From Pseudomonas putida (GTDB lineage: Bacteria > Pseudomonadota > Gammaproteobacteria > Pseudomonadales > Pseudomonadaceae), in NCBI RefSeq assembly GCF_002906855.1, contig NZ_MINI01000048.1, forward strand, positions 62,001 to 126,000: a stretch of 64,000 bases of DNA. Direction: 5' to 3'. This document shows positions 43,802 through 51,661 of this stretch, piece after piece (the stretch's first letter is position 1; each line of letters begins with the position of its first letter). The notes under the pieces are model-generated. The model worked only from the letters and a program-made list of their open reading frames with translations, did not search any database and was not told the origin of the DNA. The position numbers and the translations under genes were made by a program.

Positions 43802-44344
43802 TCATGTTGATTTAATGCTGCACGCAAGTCGCATCCCAACCCGACGAACGGTATGTTGTCGCGCGCGGCCAGTCCTCGCTGCCAAGATCGCAAACACCTG
43901 AGAATGCAGGGCTTTGACCCAGTTGCGATAGGTGCGATCAGCATCCTCCGCTAACCCAACCCCCCTCATCTGTTCCCGGATAGTGAAGCCCAGGAAGTAA
44001 CGCATCTCCGCCAGCTTGGCCAACGTTTCCCCCCGCTTGTCGCGGCGCCCCAGCTGCACTACAGCAGCATCAACTTCTGCCGCCGAGTGATCCAGGCCAG
44101 CCCCGGCAACCAGAATGCGATGGCCCGATATGCCACCGCGAGGCGCTGCCCCCTTCCATTCCATGATCGTACCCATCTGGCTGCCAAGGCTGGCTTTTAA
44201 GCCAACCAGCCGGCGCTGTTCACCCCAGTGACGCATCAGCTCACCAACCAGGCGCAGGCGCTCGGCAGGATCAATAAGCTCCGCCATATCGACCTGGTGC
44301 TGCGTGACACGCATCAGGAGCCCCAATTCCTTATCCATGGTCAT
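43802..44344 (-). CDS. Phage protein of unknown function before the late operon
   Basis: 180 residues from ATG 44344 (GGGGGAG six bases upstream; ATG 44338 also possible). Mostly helical and charged (LMRVTQHQVDMAELIDPAER, LRLVGELMRHWGEQRRL), with no recognised domain. The position immediately before the late genes and a terminator is where an antiterminator or late regulator usually lies, but nothing in the sequence proves it. Confidence 0.55.
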   Translation of the reverse strand: MTMDKELGLLMRVTQHQVDMAELIDPAERLRLVGELMRHWGEQRRLVGLKASLGSQMGTIMEWKGAAPRGGISGHRILVAGAGLDHSAAEVDAAVVQLGRRDKRGETLAKLAEMRYFLGFTIREQMRGVGLAEDADRTYRNWVKALHSQVFAILAARTGRARQHTVRRVGMRLACSIKST

Positions 44345-44360
44345 CGCATCTCCCCCAAAA

Positions 44361-44662
44361 TCAGCACCCAACACACATTTGAATAACCCGACACAGACCC
44401 AACACACAGAAAACCCAATAAAATCAATTGATTAACTGAATATGTGTTGGGTGTGTTGGGTTTGTTGAGTTTATTTGTTCTCGCATAGAGATTTTTCCTT
44501 TGCCTGATGCCAGCGCAAAAGATCGCGCGCACGCGCGTGCGCGAAGCCAAACCCAACACACCCAACACACCCCCCTTGCAGACCAATGATTTCGGGCGCT
44601 CCGCTTGTGTTGGGTAGACCAAACAAACCCGACACAAACCCAACACACCCAACACACAAATA
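44361..44662. repeat. Iteron-like TGTGTTGGG array, candidate phage replication origin
   Basis: TGTGTTGGG or its complement CCCAACACA recurs at least eight times in about 300 bp, in both orientations and partly as close doublets (ATGTGTTGGGTGTGTTGGG; CCCAACACACCCAACACA). An AT-rich stretch (about 44405-44445) lies between the first clusters. An 18-bp GC palindrome (44526-44543) lies in the middle. It abuts the 3' end of the primase-helicase gene. Iterons with an AT-rich unwinding region are typical of replication origins. Confidence 0.65.
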
Positions 44663-44669
44663 GAGGTAG

Positions 44670-47435
44670 TCATGCCGCAAGCACCCTCTTCACGTGGTCC
44701 CAGCCATCAACGTTCCACCCAGCCAGCTTCGCCCGGGCGCGCCACTCGACGACGTTCTTGCCCAGCTCGGCCGACTTCATGGATGGGGGCAGGGAAGGAT
44801 CACCATCATCAGGAAAGAAAAACGCGGCGAATCGACGGTTGTTGCCATCGGCCCAAGGGATCGCCCGGGTCTTTTCCACCTTCGCGCTGAGCATCAGCGA
44901 GAACTTCGTCTGGCTCATCACGCTCTCTCGGTTGTGCGAACACCACTCCGCGAACATGGCGTACACATCGCTAGTCAACGCACAACCCCACAGGCCGTGC
45001 CCCAACTCGCCGGCTCGCCAGAGATAGAAGAACGTCTGCCAAGCAGTGCGGCTCAGCTCGACCAAACGCTGCCGAGCCTCTGTCTTAGGCGGCCGCGTGC
45101 GCTGGTTAAACTCGCCCAGGTCGACGGCAAGCAGCCAGCCGTACAAGGCAGCGACGCCACCGTTCGCCAGCTCCCGGCTGATTGCCTTCTGACGCTCAGG
45201 CGGCAATGTCTCAAGCGGCCACATCACCAACATCCGGCGATCGTCTTCGCTGATAGGCCACGGCATGATCTCGTTGCTCAGGAACGCGGAGTTCATGTGG
45301 TTGGCCTCTTCCCAGCCGTTGATGAACTTCGACTCCATGCGCACCGTCTTGCCGGTGATCATGTGCTTGATCTTGCCCACCTGGTTGTAACGCTGGTCGC
45401 GGCTGACTACCTCTTCAAACACCGCCCAAAGCTTGCGGCTCTGCCAGGCGTTGAAGCTACCTTCCAACTGGGTCTGCCCCACCGTCGCGCCGTACTGGCC
45501 GTACAGTTCACCCATGACATCCGCAAACATGAGGCTTTTGCCGGAGCCTTCCATGGTTGAGTGGAACAGGATCGCGGTGTCCATCTTCGCGCCCATGTGC
45601 TGCAGCGGGTAAGCCAGCCACTTGACCAGCCAATCCAGGGCCTCTACGTCGTGGTTGCACAGGAATGAGATCAGCCAGCGCAGATTCTCGCAGGCCGCGT
45701 CATCGCGCACGGGCTCGAGCGGCAAACCCTCGAAAGTGTTGATATAGATGGCCGGATCTTTGGTCATGGTCGGATCGAACACAATGTGATCCACGTCGAC
45801 AACACGCCGATCCTGGCTGTTCAGCCACCATTTGTATTCGTCCCCCAAGGCCATCTTGACCGCGCCTTCAGGGATACGGCGCTTCTTTTCCCGATCCCAA
45901 ACATCCTTGGTGCCGTCGATATAGACGTACCGCTCAATGGGATCTAGCTTCAGGGCACCACCCTTCTTAGCCGCCAGCCTTTTCACCTGCTCCAGCTCTT
46001 TCACTTGGTCGAGCGACATGAGCTTTTTGTCTGTTCGCTCCATCCACTGTTTGGCGAGCGGCTTGCCTACCAGCGCCTCGAACCCAGCACGCTTCATCGA
46101 CTGGCCTTTGTCGAGATCCCACACGTTGGTGGAGCCCTCGACCAAGGCAAAGCGCCGCATCGCGCTTTTCAACACAAGACCATCACCCCCCTCCCCCCCG
46201 GAGGCCGAGGAGGAGGCCGTGCCGGCATCACTTTCCTCTACCGACATGTGGCGATGCACAACCTCACTTCCCTGCCCATCATCTGGACCATCCACCGGCT
46301 CATTTGCCGAAGGGGTGCGGGGAAGCTCACCGATGGGTGGAGGTGCCGGGGGCCTAGATTTAGCGTCCAGGCCAAGCATTCGCGCCGCTGCTTTGGTGGC
46401 CTCGCGCTGGTTACCGTCGTGCACCAGAATGCAATAAACATCAAAGGCATCATTCTTGTGACCGTTGGCCAGCGGATCAGAGCTGTGGTGCGAATACAGC
46501 TTGCCCTCGCTGATCGTCACCCCGGGGTCACCGCTGCTGCTGTGCGGGCACAGCCACTTGCCCCCGATGCGCTTATAGCCATGCGACTCGATCAAAGATG
46601 CAATGTCGCAGGTCCGGTTGAATTCAGGGATTACATCAGGTAGCGCATTACCTGATGGCACGCCAACCGGACGCGGACGAGTTGCTGGCAGGGGAGCGAC
46701 GGCCGCGGGCTTTGGAGCCCACGGGCAAGCAGCCAGCGCCTTAGGCTTCACCTGATCCCATTCCTGCCAGAGTTTCAGCAGTTCAGCAGGCAACTCAGGC
46801 AGCCCGCCTGCAGAAGGCGGAATGCGCCAAGTGTACGGCTGCCCAGTACCCGGGTGAATAGAAGGCGGCAGCACATCTTGAACAGCACCGCCGCGCAGCT
46901 CGAACACGGTGATCTTCTTAAATGGCTCTGCAGCCACCTTGAGCGCTGCTTCGCGGATCTCGTCTCCAGCCTCTTTCGCCGCAACCATTTGAGTGGTGAG
47001 CGCTTTCAGGATCGAACCATCCGGGTCGGCCTGGTTGGGCCAAGCCAACGACCGCCGGCTCAGCTCAACCCCATCTGGAACGCGGAACATGACACGGAAG
47101 CGCGCCGGGTTGCCTACCGTGGTCGGGTGAGCGGCTGCGATCGAGTCAAGATCCAGCTCGAAGGCCTCGCGCAAAGCGACCCGGCAAAACTCGACGTCAT
47201 CGACGTCAAGCGAACAGACACGACTTGGCCCGAGCACAACCCCAAGGTTGTGATCGGGATGCTCCAGCCAGAACGCCTCTGCCGCGTCTGCGTCGGTGAT
47301 ATAGCCCCCCGGCGCATTCCAAGCCTTACCTTTCGGCCCTTTCTCGCCCGGCTCGATGGGCACCAGGGCGAGGCCGAAAATTTCAATGTAACGGCGCGCC
47401 CATACGGCCGTGGTTGCTGCTGGGCGCTCAGTCAT
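44670..47435 (-). CDS. Phage primase-helicase (Prim-Pol plus DUF5906-type ATPase)
   Basis: 921 residues from ATG 47435 (GGGAG five bases upstream, ATGA overlap with the previous gene). The N-terminal part is a bifunctional DNA primase/polymerase domain (VPIEPGEKGPKGKAW, GVVLGPSRVCSLDVDDV with the acidic pair). A zinc-ribbon-like region with KWLCPHSSSGDPG comes mid-way. The C-terminal helicase has Walker A HSTMEGSGKSLMF (near residue 625) and LWAVFEEVVSRD as Walker B region. It would open and prime at the adjacent repeat array. Confidence 0.88.
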   Translation of the reverse strand: MTERPAATTAVWARRYIEIFGLALVPIEPGEKGPKGKAWNAPGGYITDADAAEAFWLEHPDHNLGVVLGPSRVCSLDVDDVEFCRVALREAFELDLDSIAAAHPTTVGNPARFRVMFRVPDGVELSRRSLAWPNQADPDGSILKALTTQMVAAKEAGDEIREAALKVAAEPFKKITVFELRGGAVQDVLPPSIHPGTGQPYTWRIPPSAGGLPELPAELLKLWQEWDQVKPKALAACPWAPKPAAVAPLPATRPRPVGVPSGNALPDVIPEFNRTCDIASLIESHGYKRIGGKWLCPHSSSGDPGVTISEGKLYSHHSSDPLANGHKNDAFDVYCILVHDGNQREATKAAARMLGLDAKSRPPAPPPIGELPRTPSANEPVDGPDDGQGSEVVHRHMSVEESDAGTASSSASGGEGGDGLVLKSAMRRFALVEGSTNVWDLDKGQSMKRAGFEALVGKPLAKQWMERTDKKLMSLDQVKELEQVKRLAAKKGGALKLDPIERYVYIDGTKDVWDREKKRRIPEGAVKMALGDEYKWWLNSQDRRVVDVDHIVFDPTMTKDPAIYINTFEGLPLEPVRDDAACENLRWLISFLCNHDVEALDWLVKWLAYPLQHMGAKMDTAILFHSTMEGSGKSLMFADVMGELYGQYGATVGQTQLEGSFNAWQSRKLWAVFEEVVSRDQRYNQVGKIKHMITGKTVRMESKFINGWEEANHMNSAFLSNEIMPWPISEDDRRMLVMWPLETLPPERQKAISRELANGGVAALYGWLLAVDLGEFNQRTRPPKTEARQRLVELSRTAWQTFFYLWRAGELGHGLWGCALTSDVYAMFAEWCSHNRESVMSQTKFSLMLSAKVEKTRAIPWADGNNRRFAAFFFPDDGDPSLPPSMKSAELGKNVVEWRARAKLAGWNVDGWDHVKRVLAA

Positions 47436-47635
47436 CGACGACGCTCCCGCAGATCCTGGCAGTCGATGCAGGTCACGCAACCAGCGACCGAGAGCTGACG
47501 GGCCTCCGGAATGGGTTCATCGCAGTCCTCGCAGATCTGCGCGGAAGGCCTGTCAGGTAGCCGCGCAAGGCGCTGCAACGACAGTTGGAGAAAATATTCA
47601 GCTTGATCATTCGCGAAATCGACTGCATCAGCCAT
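47432..47635 (-). CDS. DksA/TraR-type zinc-finger protein
   Basis: 67 residues. An N-terminal helix is followed by the zinc finger CEDCDEPIPEARQL and CVTCIDCQ, the DksA/TraR pattern, at about half the length of DksA. Short TraR-like phage proteins bind RNA polymerase through the secondary channel and alter promoter use. It overlaps genes on both sides. Confidence 0.85.
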   Translation of the reverse strand: MADAVDFANDQAEYFLQLSLQRLARLPDRPSAQICEDCDEPIPEARQLSVAGCVTCIDCQDLRERRR

Positions 47636-48116
47636 TGCCCTGGTCCTCCATGGCTAGGCGTGCACCCGATGTGATGGCCAGCACCTGACGGATCACATCC
47701 AGCCCGCATGCTTCCAGCTTCTGCACCTCGTGCAGCTCCCACACGTTGTCGGCAGCGCCCTCGTGCATACTGCTCACGAACTCAGCCGCTTCCTTCAGCA
47801 ACAAGCCGACTGCTTTCAACTGCTCATTGGTTGCGGGTACCGGCGCAGGGCGGTACCAAACAACGCCTGCCGCCCGGCCCAAGGCGTCGAGGACACGACG
47901 GTCAGCGGTCCATTGCAGCACCTCTTCCAGCTCGTCAGGATTGAGCCAGCGGCGCTCTTCATCGTGTTTCAGCTTCTTCTGCAGGGCATCGAAATCCATA
48001 CCCATGTTGAAGGCCAGGGTGGTGAGACCACCCTTGTATTCGCGACCAGCGCGGTAGAGCGCGTGCCGGAGAGAAAGGGCCGGACCACTGTCCGGCAAGG
48101 TGTCCATGCGACTCAT
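47628..48116 (-). CDS. Phage CII-like regulator (YmfL/CP76 family)
   Basis: 162 residues. Opening (LSLRHALYRAGREYKGGLTT), then a helix-turn-helix region (LAFNMGMDFDALQKKLKHD) and HDEERRWLNPDELEEVLQWT match the CP76 CII family. The start codon lies one base from an inverted repeat whose spacer contains the GAGG ribosome-binding site. Probably activates or represses early promoters. Confidence 0.8.
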   Translation of the reverse strand: MSRMDTLPDSGPALSLRHALYRAGREYKGGLTTLAFNMGMDFDALQKKLKHDEERRWLNPDELEEVLQWTADRRVLDALGRAAGVVWYRPAPVPATNEQLKAVGLLLKEAAEFVSSMHEGAADNVWELHEVQKLEACGLDVIRQVLAITSGARLAMEDQGNG

Positions 48117-48117
48117 A

Positions 48118-48140
48118 ACCGTTAAACCTCGATTAACGGT
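48118..48140. promoter_or_regulatory. Inverted repeat over the CII ribosome-binding site
   Basis: ACCGTTAA, seven bases, TTAACGGT. On the minus strand the spacer contains GAGG, ten bases before the CII-like ATG. In RNA it could fold and mask or expose the site, and in DNA it could be an operator. Confidence 0.55.
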
Positions 48141-48331
48141 GTGGCCATGGGAGCGGGCAAGCCCTATCCTAAGACCACGACCGGTATGTTGTGCTTTGCG
48201 TGCTGTGGAGCACGACTTGCGGTTGCAGTCATCCGGCCATTCTTGTGGTGAGAGGGAGCCGGATGACGGGAATGATGGTGCTTTGCTCTGTCATAGCTGG
48301 GCCGGGAGGTGAGAGTCCTGGCTCAGCGTTC

Positions 48332-48556
48332 TTACTCTTGTCCTCGCCGTAGATATGCCCAGTCGATGTCCGGTCGAAGCGATTCGCAGCAAATCTCCCC
48401 TCCCGTTTCCCGATCCAGACTTACAGCCAGTCCTGCACTAGCGCGCCGGTTTCCGTATGCCACTTGCTTCAGCTGGCCTACCGAGGTTCCGCAACGGCGC
48501 GCGAGAGCTTCAAGCCCATCCTTGTCCATCGTCTTCAAGTACTCGCTTAGCGTCAT
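48332..48556 (-). CDS. Cro-like DNA-binding protein (YdaS type)
   Basis: 74 residues from ATG 48556 (GGAGG five bases upstream). Helix-turn-helix seen in KDGLEALARRCGTSVGQLKQ and VAYGNRRAS, the YdaS/Cro pattern. Divergent from the cI gene across a shared operator region, so it is the lytic repressor of the immunity switch. Between it and the CII-like gene (48117-48331) I see only the inverted repeat at 48118-48140. Confidence 0.82.
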   Translation of the reverse strand: MTLSEYLKTMDKDGLEALARRCGTSVGQLKQVAYGNRRASAGLAVSLDRETGGEICCESLRPDIDWAYLRRGQE

Positions 48557-48578
48557 AGACACCTCCATTGGTGACGAG

Positions 48579-48653
48579 ATTAGCAATTGCTAATTATCAA
48601 GGCAATAGCAACTCGTAATTTACTGTTTGCTAACGGAAAGCAATCATCACCAC
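48579..48653. promoter_or_regulatory. Right operator region between cro and cI
   Basis: ATTAGCAATTGCTAAT (48579-48594) is a perfect 16-bp palindrome. Looser copies follow: AATAGCAACTCGTAATT (48604-48620) and a half-site TTTGCTAAC near 48626. The same TTAGCA/TGCTAA words recur downstream of cI, so this is a lambda-like operator set. Confidence 0.75.
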
Positions 48654-49355
48654 ATGGATATCAACGAAAAGCGCATAGCCTCCCTACGTAAGATCATGGG
48701 CACCCTGAGCCAAAAGGAATTCGCCGAGGCTCACGACCTAGACGCGTCTTATTTGTCCCAGCTGCTGAATGGCCACCGCAAGCTGGGGGAAAAGGCTGCG
48801 CTGAATCTAGAACTCAAGATCGGACTTGCGGCAGGGACGCTGACATCCCCTTCAGGGGAAGAGTCCACCACCGCCCCAACTAACGTTGTTCGCCTGCCTA
48901 CCCGGGCGTCTAAGGACAAGAACTTCGTGCTGATTCCGCATCTGGACATCGCGGCATCTATGGGGCATGGCAAGGCAGCCCCGTACATGCACATTGAAGT
49001 CATCCGCGATATGACGGTTCACCTCGACTGGCTCAGAATGCAGGGGTTAACCTTCTCGACAGTCGAGAATTTAGCGATCATCACAGGCGATGGGGACAGC
49101 ATGTCTGGAACGTTCGCCGACGGCGACGCGCTACTTGTGGATCGCGGGATTTCCGAGGTCAGAACAGACGCAATCTATGTCTTCACCCTAGACGGCGATC
49201 TCTACATCAAACGCCTGCAGCGCTTAACTGGCGGGCTGTTGCGCATGATCTCTGATAACCCCATATATCCGCCGATAACCATCGACGAGTCGATGATCGA
49301 GCGGATGCACATCCAAGCCCGCGTTCTGCTGGCCTGGAACGCGAAAAAGCTCTAA
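48654..49355 (+). CDS. CI-type repressor with S24 protease domain
   Basis: 233 residues from ATG 48654. Helix-turn-helix (TLSQKEFAEAHDLDASYLSQ) followed by an S24 domain with Ser in GDGDSMSGTF and Lys in DLYIKRLQRL. The usual Ala-Gly cleavage pair is not obvious (the stretch reads LDIAASMGHGKAA), so RecA-driven cleavage may use a non-standard site. It maintains lysogeny through operators on both sides of its gene. Confidence 0.88.
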   Translation: MDINEKRIASLRKIMGTLSQKEFAEAHDLDASYLSQLLNGHRKLGEKAALNLELKIGLAAGTLTSPSGEESTTAPTNVVRLPTRASKDKNFVLIPHLDIAASMGHGKAAPYMHIEVIRDMTVHLDWLRMQGLTFSTVENLAIITGDGDSMSGTFADGDALLVDRGISEVRTDAIYVFTLDGDLYIKRLQRLTGGLLRMISDNPIYPPITIDESMIERMHIQARVLLAWNAKKL

Positions 49356-49411
49356 CGCCCCCAACTTACGCGCTACCGGCCATCTGCCGGAGCGCAGCCG
49401 CATCCTAGCAA

Positions 49412-49453
49412 TTTAGCACTTGCTATTGCCCATTCAATTAGCCTTTGCTAATT
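49412..49453. promoter_or_regulatory. Left operator region downstream of cI
   Basis: TTTAGCACTTGCTATT (49412-49427) and AATTAGCCTTTGCTAATT (49436-49453) are near-perfect palindromes 25 bp apart centre to centre and match the operator between cro and cI. They precede the first rightward early gene and should control it. Confidence 0.75.
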
Positions 49454-49492
49454 TCACGCCGTGCCCCTCTCTCACATCAAGGACACGGACGA

Positions 49493-49657
49493 ATGAAATC
49501 AACACAGCACATCGGATCGGAATCGGTCCTCATACACCCAACGGCCTGCAACAGCCTTGCGAAAATACAAGCATTCCAACGCAGCACTGGCTTGCAGCTG
49601 GTCGTCACCTTGGATGGCAAAGCCCACGCCGTACCTTGCTCTCGAGGTGCAGCATGA
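49493..49657 (+). CDS. Small early phage protein
   Basis: 54 residues; AAGGA lies nine bases before ATG 49493. Sequence STQHIGSESVLIHPTACNSL then FQRSTGLQLVVTLDGKAHAV resembles short single-fold proteins found first in the early operon of Pseudomonas phages. Stop overlaps the next start (ATGA). No assigned function. Confidence 0.6.
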   Translation: MKSTQHIGSESVLIHPTACNSLAKIQAFQRSTGLQLVVTLDGKAHAVPCSRGAA

Positions 49658-50163
49658 GCGAGTTCCAGATACCGCTTCACCAAATCATGTTGCTGCAGAG
49701 CACCATGGATAAAGGCGGCACAGCCATCTGCAAAATGCAGCGGCCGGAGGCATCGGTCGACGCGAAGGTCGAGATTGAAAACGACGCAACGCACCACCGT
49801 ATCAAAGTGACTCTGGGGCCACTGCGCAGCAGCCTGAGCCTTCCACGCGCGCTTTCGACCAAGTGCCAATCCTTGCGGGATTTTCTGCAAGACCTTGCGA
49901 ACGGCCGCGCTGACTCCGGCACCCAGTCCGAAGAAGCGCTCGCGCTTGTAGAGGCACAGGCTAGCGTCGAAGAGGTTCTTCAGATCGGCCAGATCGCCTA
50001 CGTCATCACCACTGTCAACCGTAACCTCCCTCTAGGCGCGGTCGTGACCAACGACCTGGGCGACATTTGCGCCGCTGTCACCGGAGCCAACAAAGAGCAC
50101 CTAGCTGCTGCCGTACGCGCGAAGCTCCAGCCCGGCCCTCAAGGGCTCGGGGAGCGCACATGA
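49654..50163 (+). CDS. Early phage protein of unknown function
   Basis: 169 residues, translation-coupled on both sides by ATGA overlaps. The first half is beta-rich (AKVEIENDATHHRIKVTLGP) and the second helical. No recognised domain. It belongs to the early operon expressed from the left operator. Confidence 0.6.
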   Translation: MSEFQIPLHQIMLLQSTMDKGGTAICKMQRPEASVDAKVEIENDATHHRIKVTLGPLRSSLSLPRALSTKCQSLRDFLQDLANGRADSGTQSEEALALVEAQASVEEVLQIGQIAYVITTVNRNLPLGAVVTNDLGDICAAVTGANKEHLAAAVRAKLQPGPQGLGERT

Positions 50164-50405
50164 GCACACTGGAACAACTACGCCGCGAGTGGACCACACC
50201 TTGCCCAACGCTAACCGAAGTCAGGGAGCGCTACTTTCCCCACATCGGCTCAGATCGTCGGTTTAAAGAGCTGATCAGCAAAGGCCGTATCGATCTTCAG
50301 CTGAGCAAGATCGAAAGCTCGAAGAAGGCGCAGCACGTGATCTACCTGCGCAACCTCGCGGAATTCCTCGACCGCCAAGCCGAGCGCACCACCAAATCTG
50401 TTTGA
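50160..50405 (+). CDS. PrtN-like activator
   Basis: 81 residues. The pattern EVRERYFPHI, ELISKGRIDLQLSKIESSKK and HVIYLRNLAEFLDRQAE follows the pyocin activator PrtN family (PF11112). PrtN turns on tailocin genes in P. aeruginosa when the repressor PrtR is cleaved. Its presence in the early operon of a prophage next to a tailocin-type cassette suggests cross-talk. Start coupled to the previous gene. Confidence 0.72.
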   Translation: MSTLEQLRREWTTPCPTLTEVRERYFPHIGSDRRFKELISKGRIDLQLSKIESSKKAQHVIYLRNLAEFLDRQAERTTKSV

Positions 50406-50436
50406 ACCAGGCGGCCCCGGCCATCAGGGGCATCAA

Positions 50437-50471
50437 GCCTGCCGCCGACTCTCACACTAACGGCGGCAGGC
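50437..50471 (+). terminator. Hairpin in the early operon
   Basis: GCCTGCCGCC and GGCGGCAGGC form a 10-bp stem with a 15-base loop, then TCTTT. It lies in the only real gap of the early operon and could limit readthrough into the distal genes. Confidence 0.65.
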
Positions 50472-50489
50472 TCTTTCGGAGCACAGCAC

Positions 50490-50990
50490 ATGCAACCGCA
50501 TCAACAAGTTCTCGGCCTGGGCATCCTTTGGCTGGCCACCCTGGTGGTTCTGCCCTTCCTATTTGCCACCGCCCGCCGCCGAGCGCATGCCTTGGGCTTC
50601 ATGGAAGGCCAAGAAGCCAAGGAAGCCGCCCACACCCACCGCGTTCGACAGCTCGAACGGGATCTGGCCGACAAGCAGGCCGAGCTGGACACGTCCCGGA
50701 AAGCTTTCACTGCCCACATGGAAGCCCGCCGAGAAACCATCGCCGAACTCGAAGAACGGATCATGTCGTACACCGGGCTTGCGGTGACCAAGGCTGATTA
50801 CCAAGCACTCATTAGTGCAACCGAGACGCTGGAAACAGCCGGACGGACCTGGAAGCAACTTAAGGGTGCGGAAGCATGGGTAGCGCGCACCGAGCACCAA
50901 GGGCGCAGTTTGCGTGAGCTGGCTGTGCGAGTCCGCAATGAGCTGCGCGAGCCAGCAGCCCCAACCACCGATGCGGGGGTGGCCGCATGA
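50490..50990 (+). CDS. Membrane-anchored coiled-coil early protein
   Basis: 166 residues. One transmembrane helix at the N-terminus (LGILWLATLVVLPFLFATA) is followed by a long coiled coil (THRVRQLERDLADKQAELD and IAELEERI) and a basic end. Stop overlaps the next start. The topology recalls phage proteins that act at the inner membrane, but no family is recognised. Confidence 0.6.
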   Translation: MQPHQQVLGLGILWLATLVVLPFLFATARRRAHALGFMEGQEAKEAAHTHRVRQLERDLADKQAELDTSRKAFTAHMEARRETIAELEERIMSYTGLAVTKADYQALISATETLETAGRTWKQLKGAEAWVARTEHQGRSLRELAVRVRNELREPAAPTTDAGVAA

Positions 50991-51283
50991 ACACATACCA
51001 GCACGATTGGCACACCTCCGAGGGTTACGACGGTGGCTTGCATCACTGCAGGAAGTGCAAACGTAGTCATCAAGGCCCACGCCTCGAAGCCCACGACTGC
51101 CCAGTGTCAGACGCAGAGCATCACTCCGTCGCTTGGCTCGGCCATGCCGGGCTGTACCGCACTCGGTTTGACGCCGTGCGCAACTTCGAGCAGTCCGTCA
51201 CGCCGGTTTCCGTCGACGAGCTGTTCGAGCTGGCCAGCAAACAGATACTCAGCCAGATCAACGAGGGCTGCCAACGTGGGTAA
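50987..51283 (+). CDS. Small protein with possible zinc finger
   Basis: 98 residues. HHCRKCKRSHQG and EAHDCPVSD give C-x2-C plus His/Cys ligands for a single zinc. The rest is helical (VSVDELFELASKQILSQI). Coupled by ATGA to the previous gene. Function unknown. Confidence 0.55.
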   Translation: MNTYQHDWHTSEGYDGGLHHCRKCKRSHQGPRLEAHDCPVSDAEHHSVAWLGHAGLYRTRFDAVRNFEQSVTPVSVDELFELASKQILSQINEGCQRG

Positions 51284-51479
51284 ATCAACACGCACCTGGC
51301 AGTTGATCAGCCTCGCGCTCGCCTTGGCGCTAATCGCCGCACTGACCGAGTTGCAGCGCAGCCGCACTGTCAGCCACCCCGCGACTGGCACGCTAACGAC
51401 TGCCAACAGCGCCGCAAACCTTGAGCACCTGGCCCTCAGCCCGAACACTCGCCGAGTTCATGAGAGGTATTCGCTGTGA
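51276..51479 (+). CDS. Small single-helix membrane protein
   Basis: 67 residues from GTG 51276 (GAGGG eight bases upstream), overlapping the previous gene by eight bases. A single hydrophobic helix (LISLALALALIAALTEL) is followed by a polar end. Unrecognised. Confidence 0.5.
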   Translation: MGKSTRTWQLISLALALALIAALTELQRSRTVSHPATGTLTTANSAANLEHLALSPNTRRVHERYSL

Positions 51480-51661
51480 TCGACACATCGACCTACACCC
51501 CAGCCACTCGCACACGCAAGGGCATGCAGCCGATGTTTCGCCCGGCCATGTCGTTCATCTGCGACATCTGCGGCAACGCCCGCGTCAAGGGCAACCACAA
51601 CCGGTGCTCCAAGGTCCGCCAAACAGCTGGTTTCATTATCAGCCGGAGGGCTACGGCATGA
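51476..51661 (+). CDS. Small zinc-finger-like protein
   Basis: 61 residues, GTG start overlapping the previous stop (GTGA) with GAGAGG eight bases upstream. FICDICGNARVKGNHNRCSK offers three Cys and a His as zinc ligands. This pattern is common in small early proteins of Pseudomonas phages. Confidence 0.55.
   Translation: MIDTSTYTPATRTRKGMQPMFRPAMSFICDICGNARVKGNHNRCSKVRQTAGFIISRRATA

Noticed and set aside
44361..44662. CRISPR array in the TGTGTTGGG repeat region
   Set aside because: Repeats are only 9 bp, irregularly spaced and in both orientations; no cas genes.
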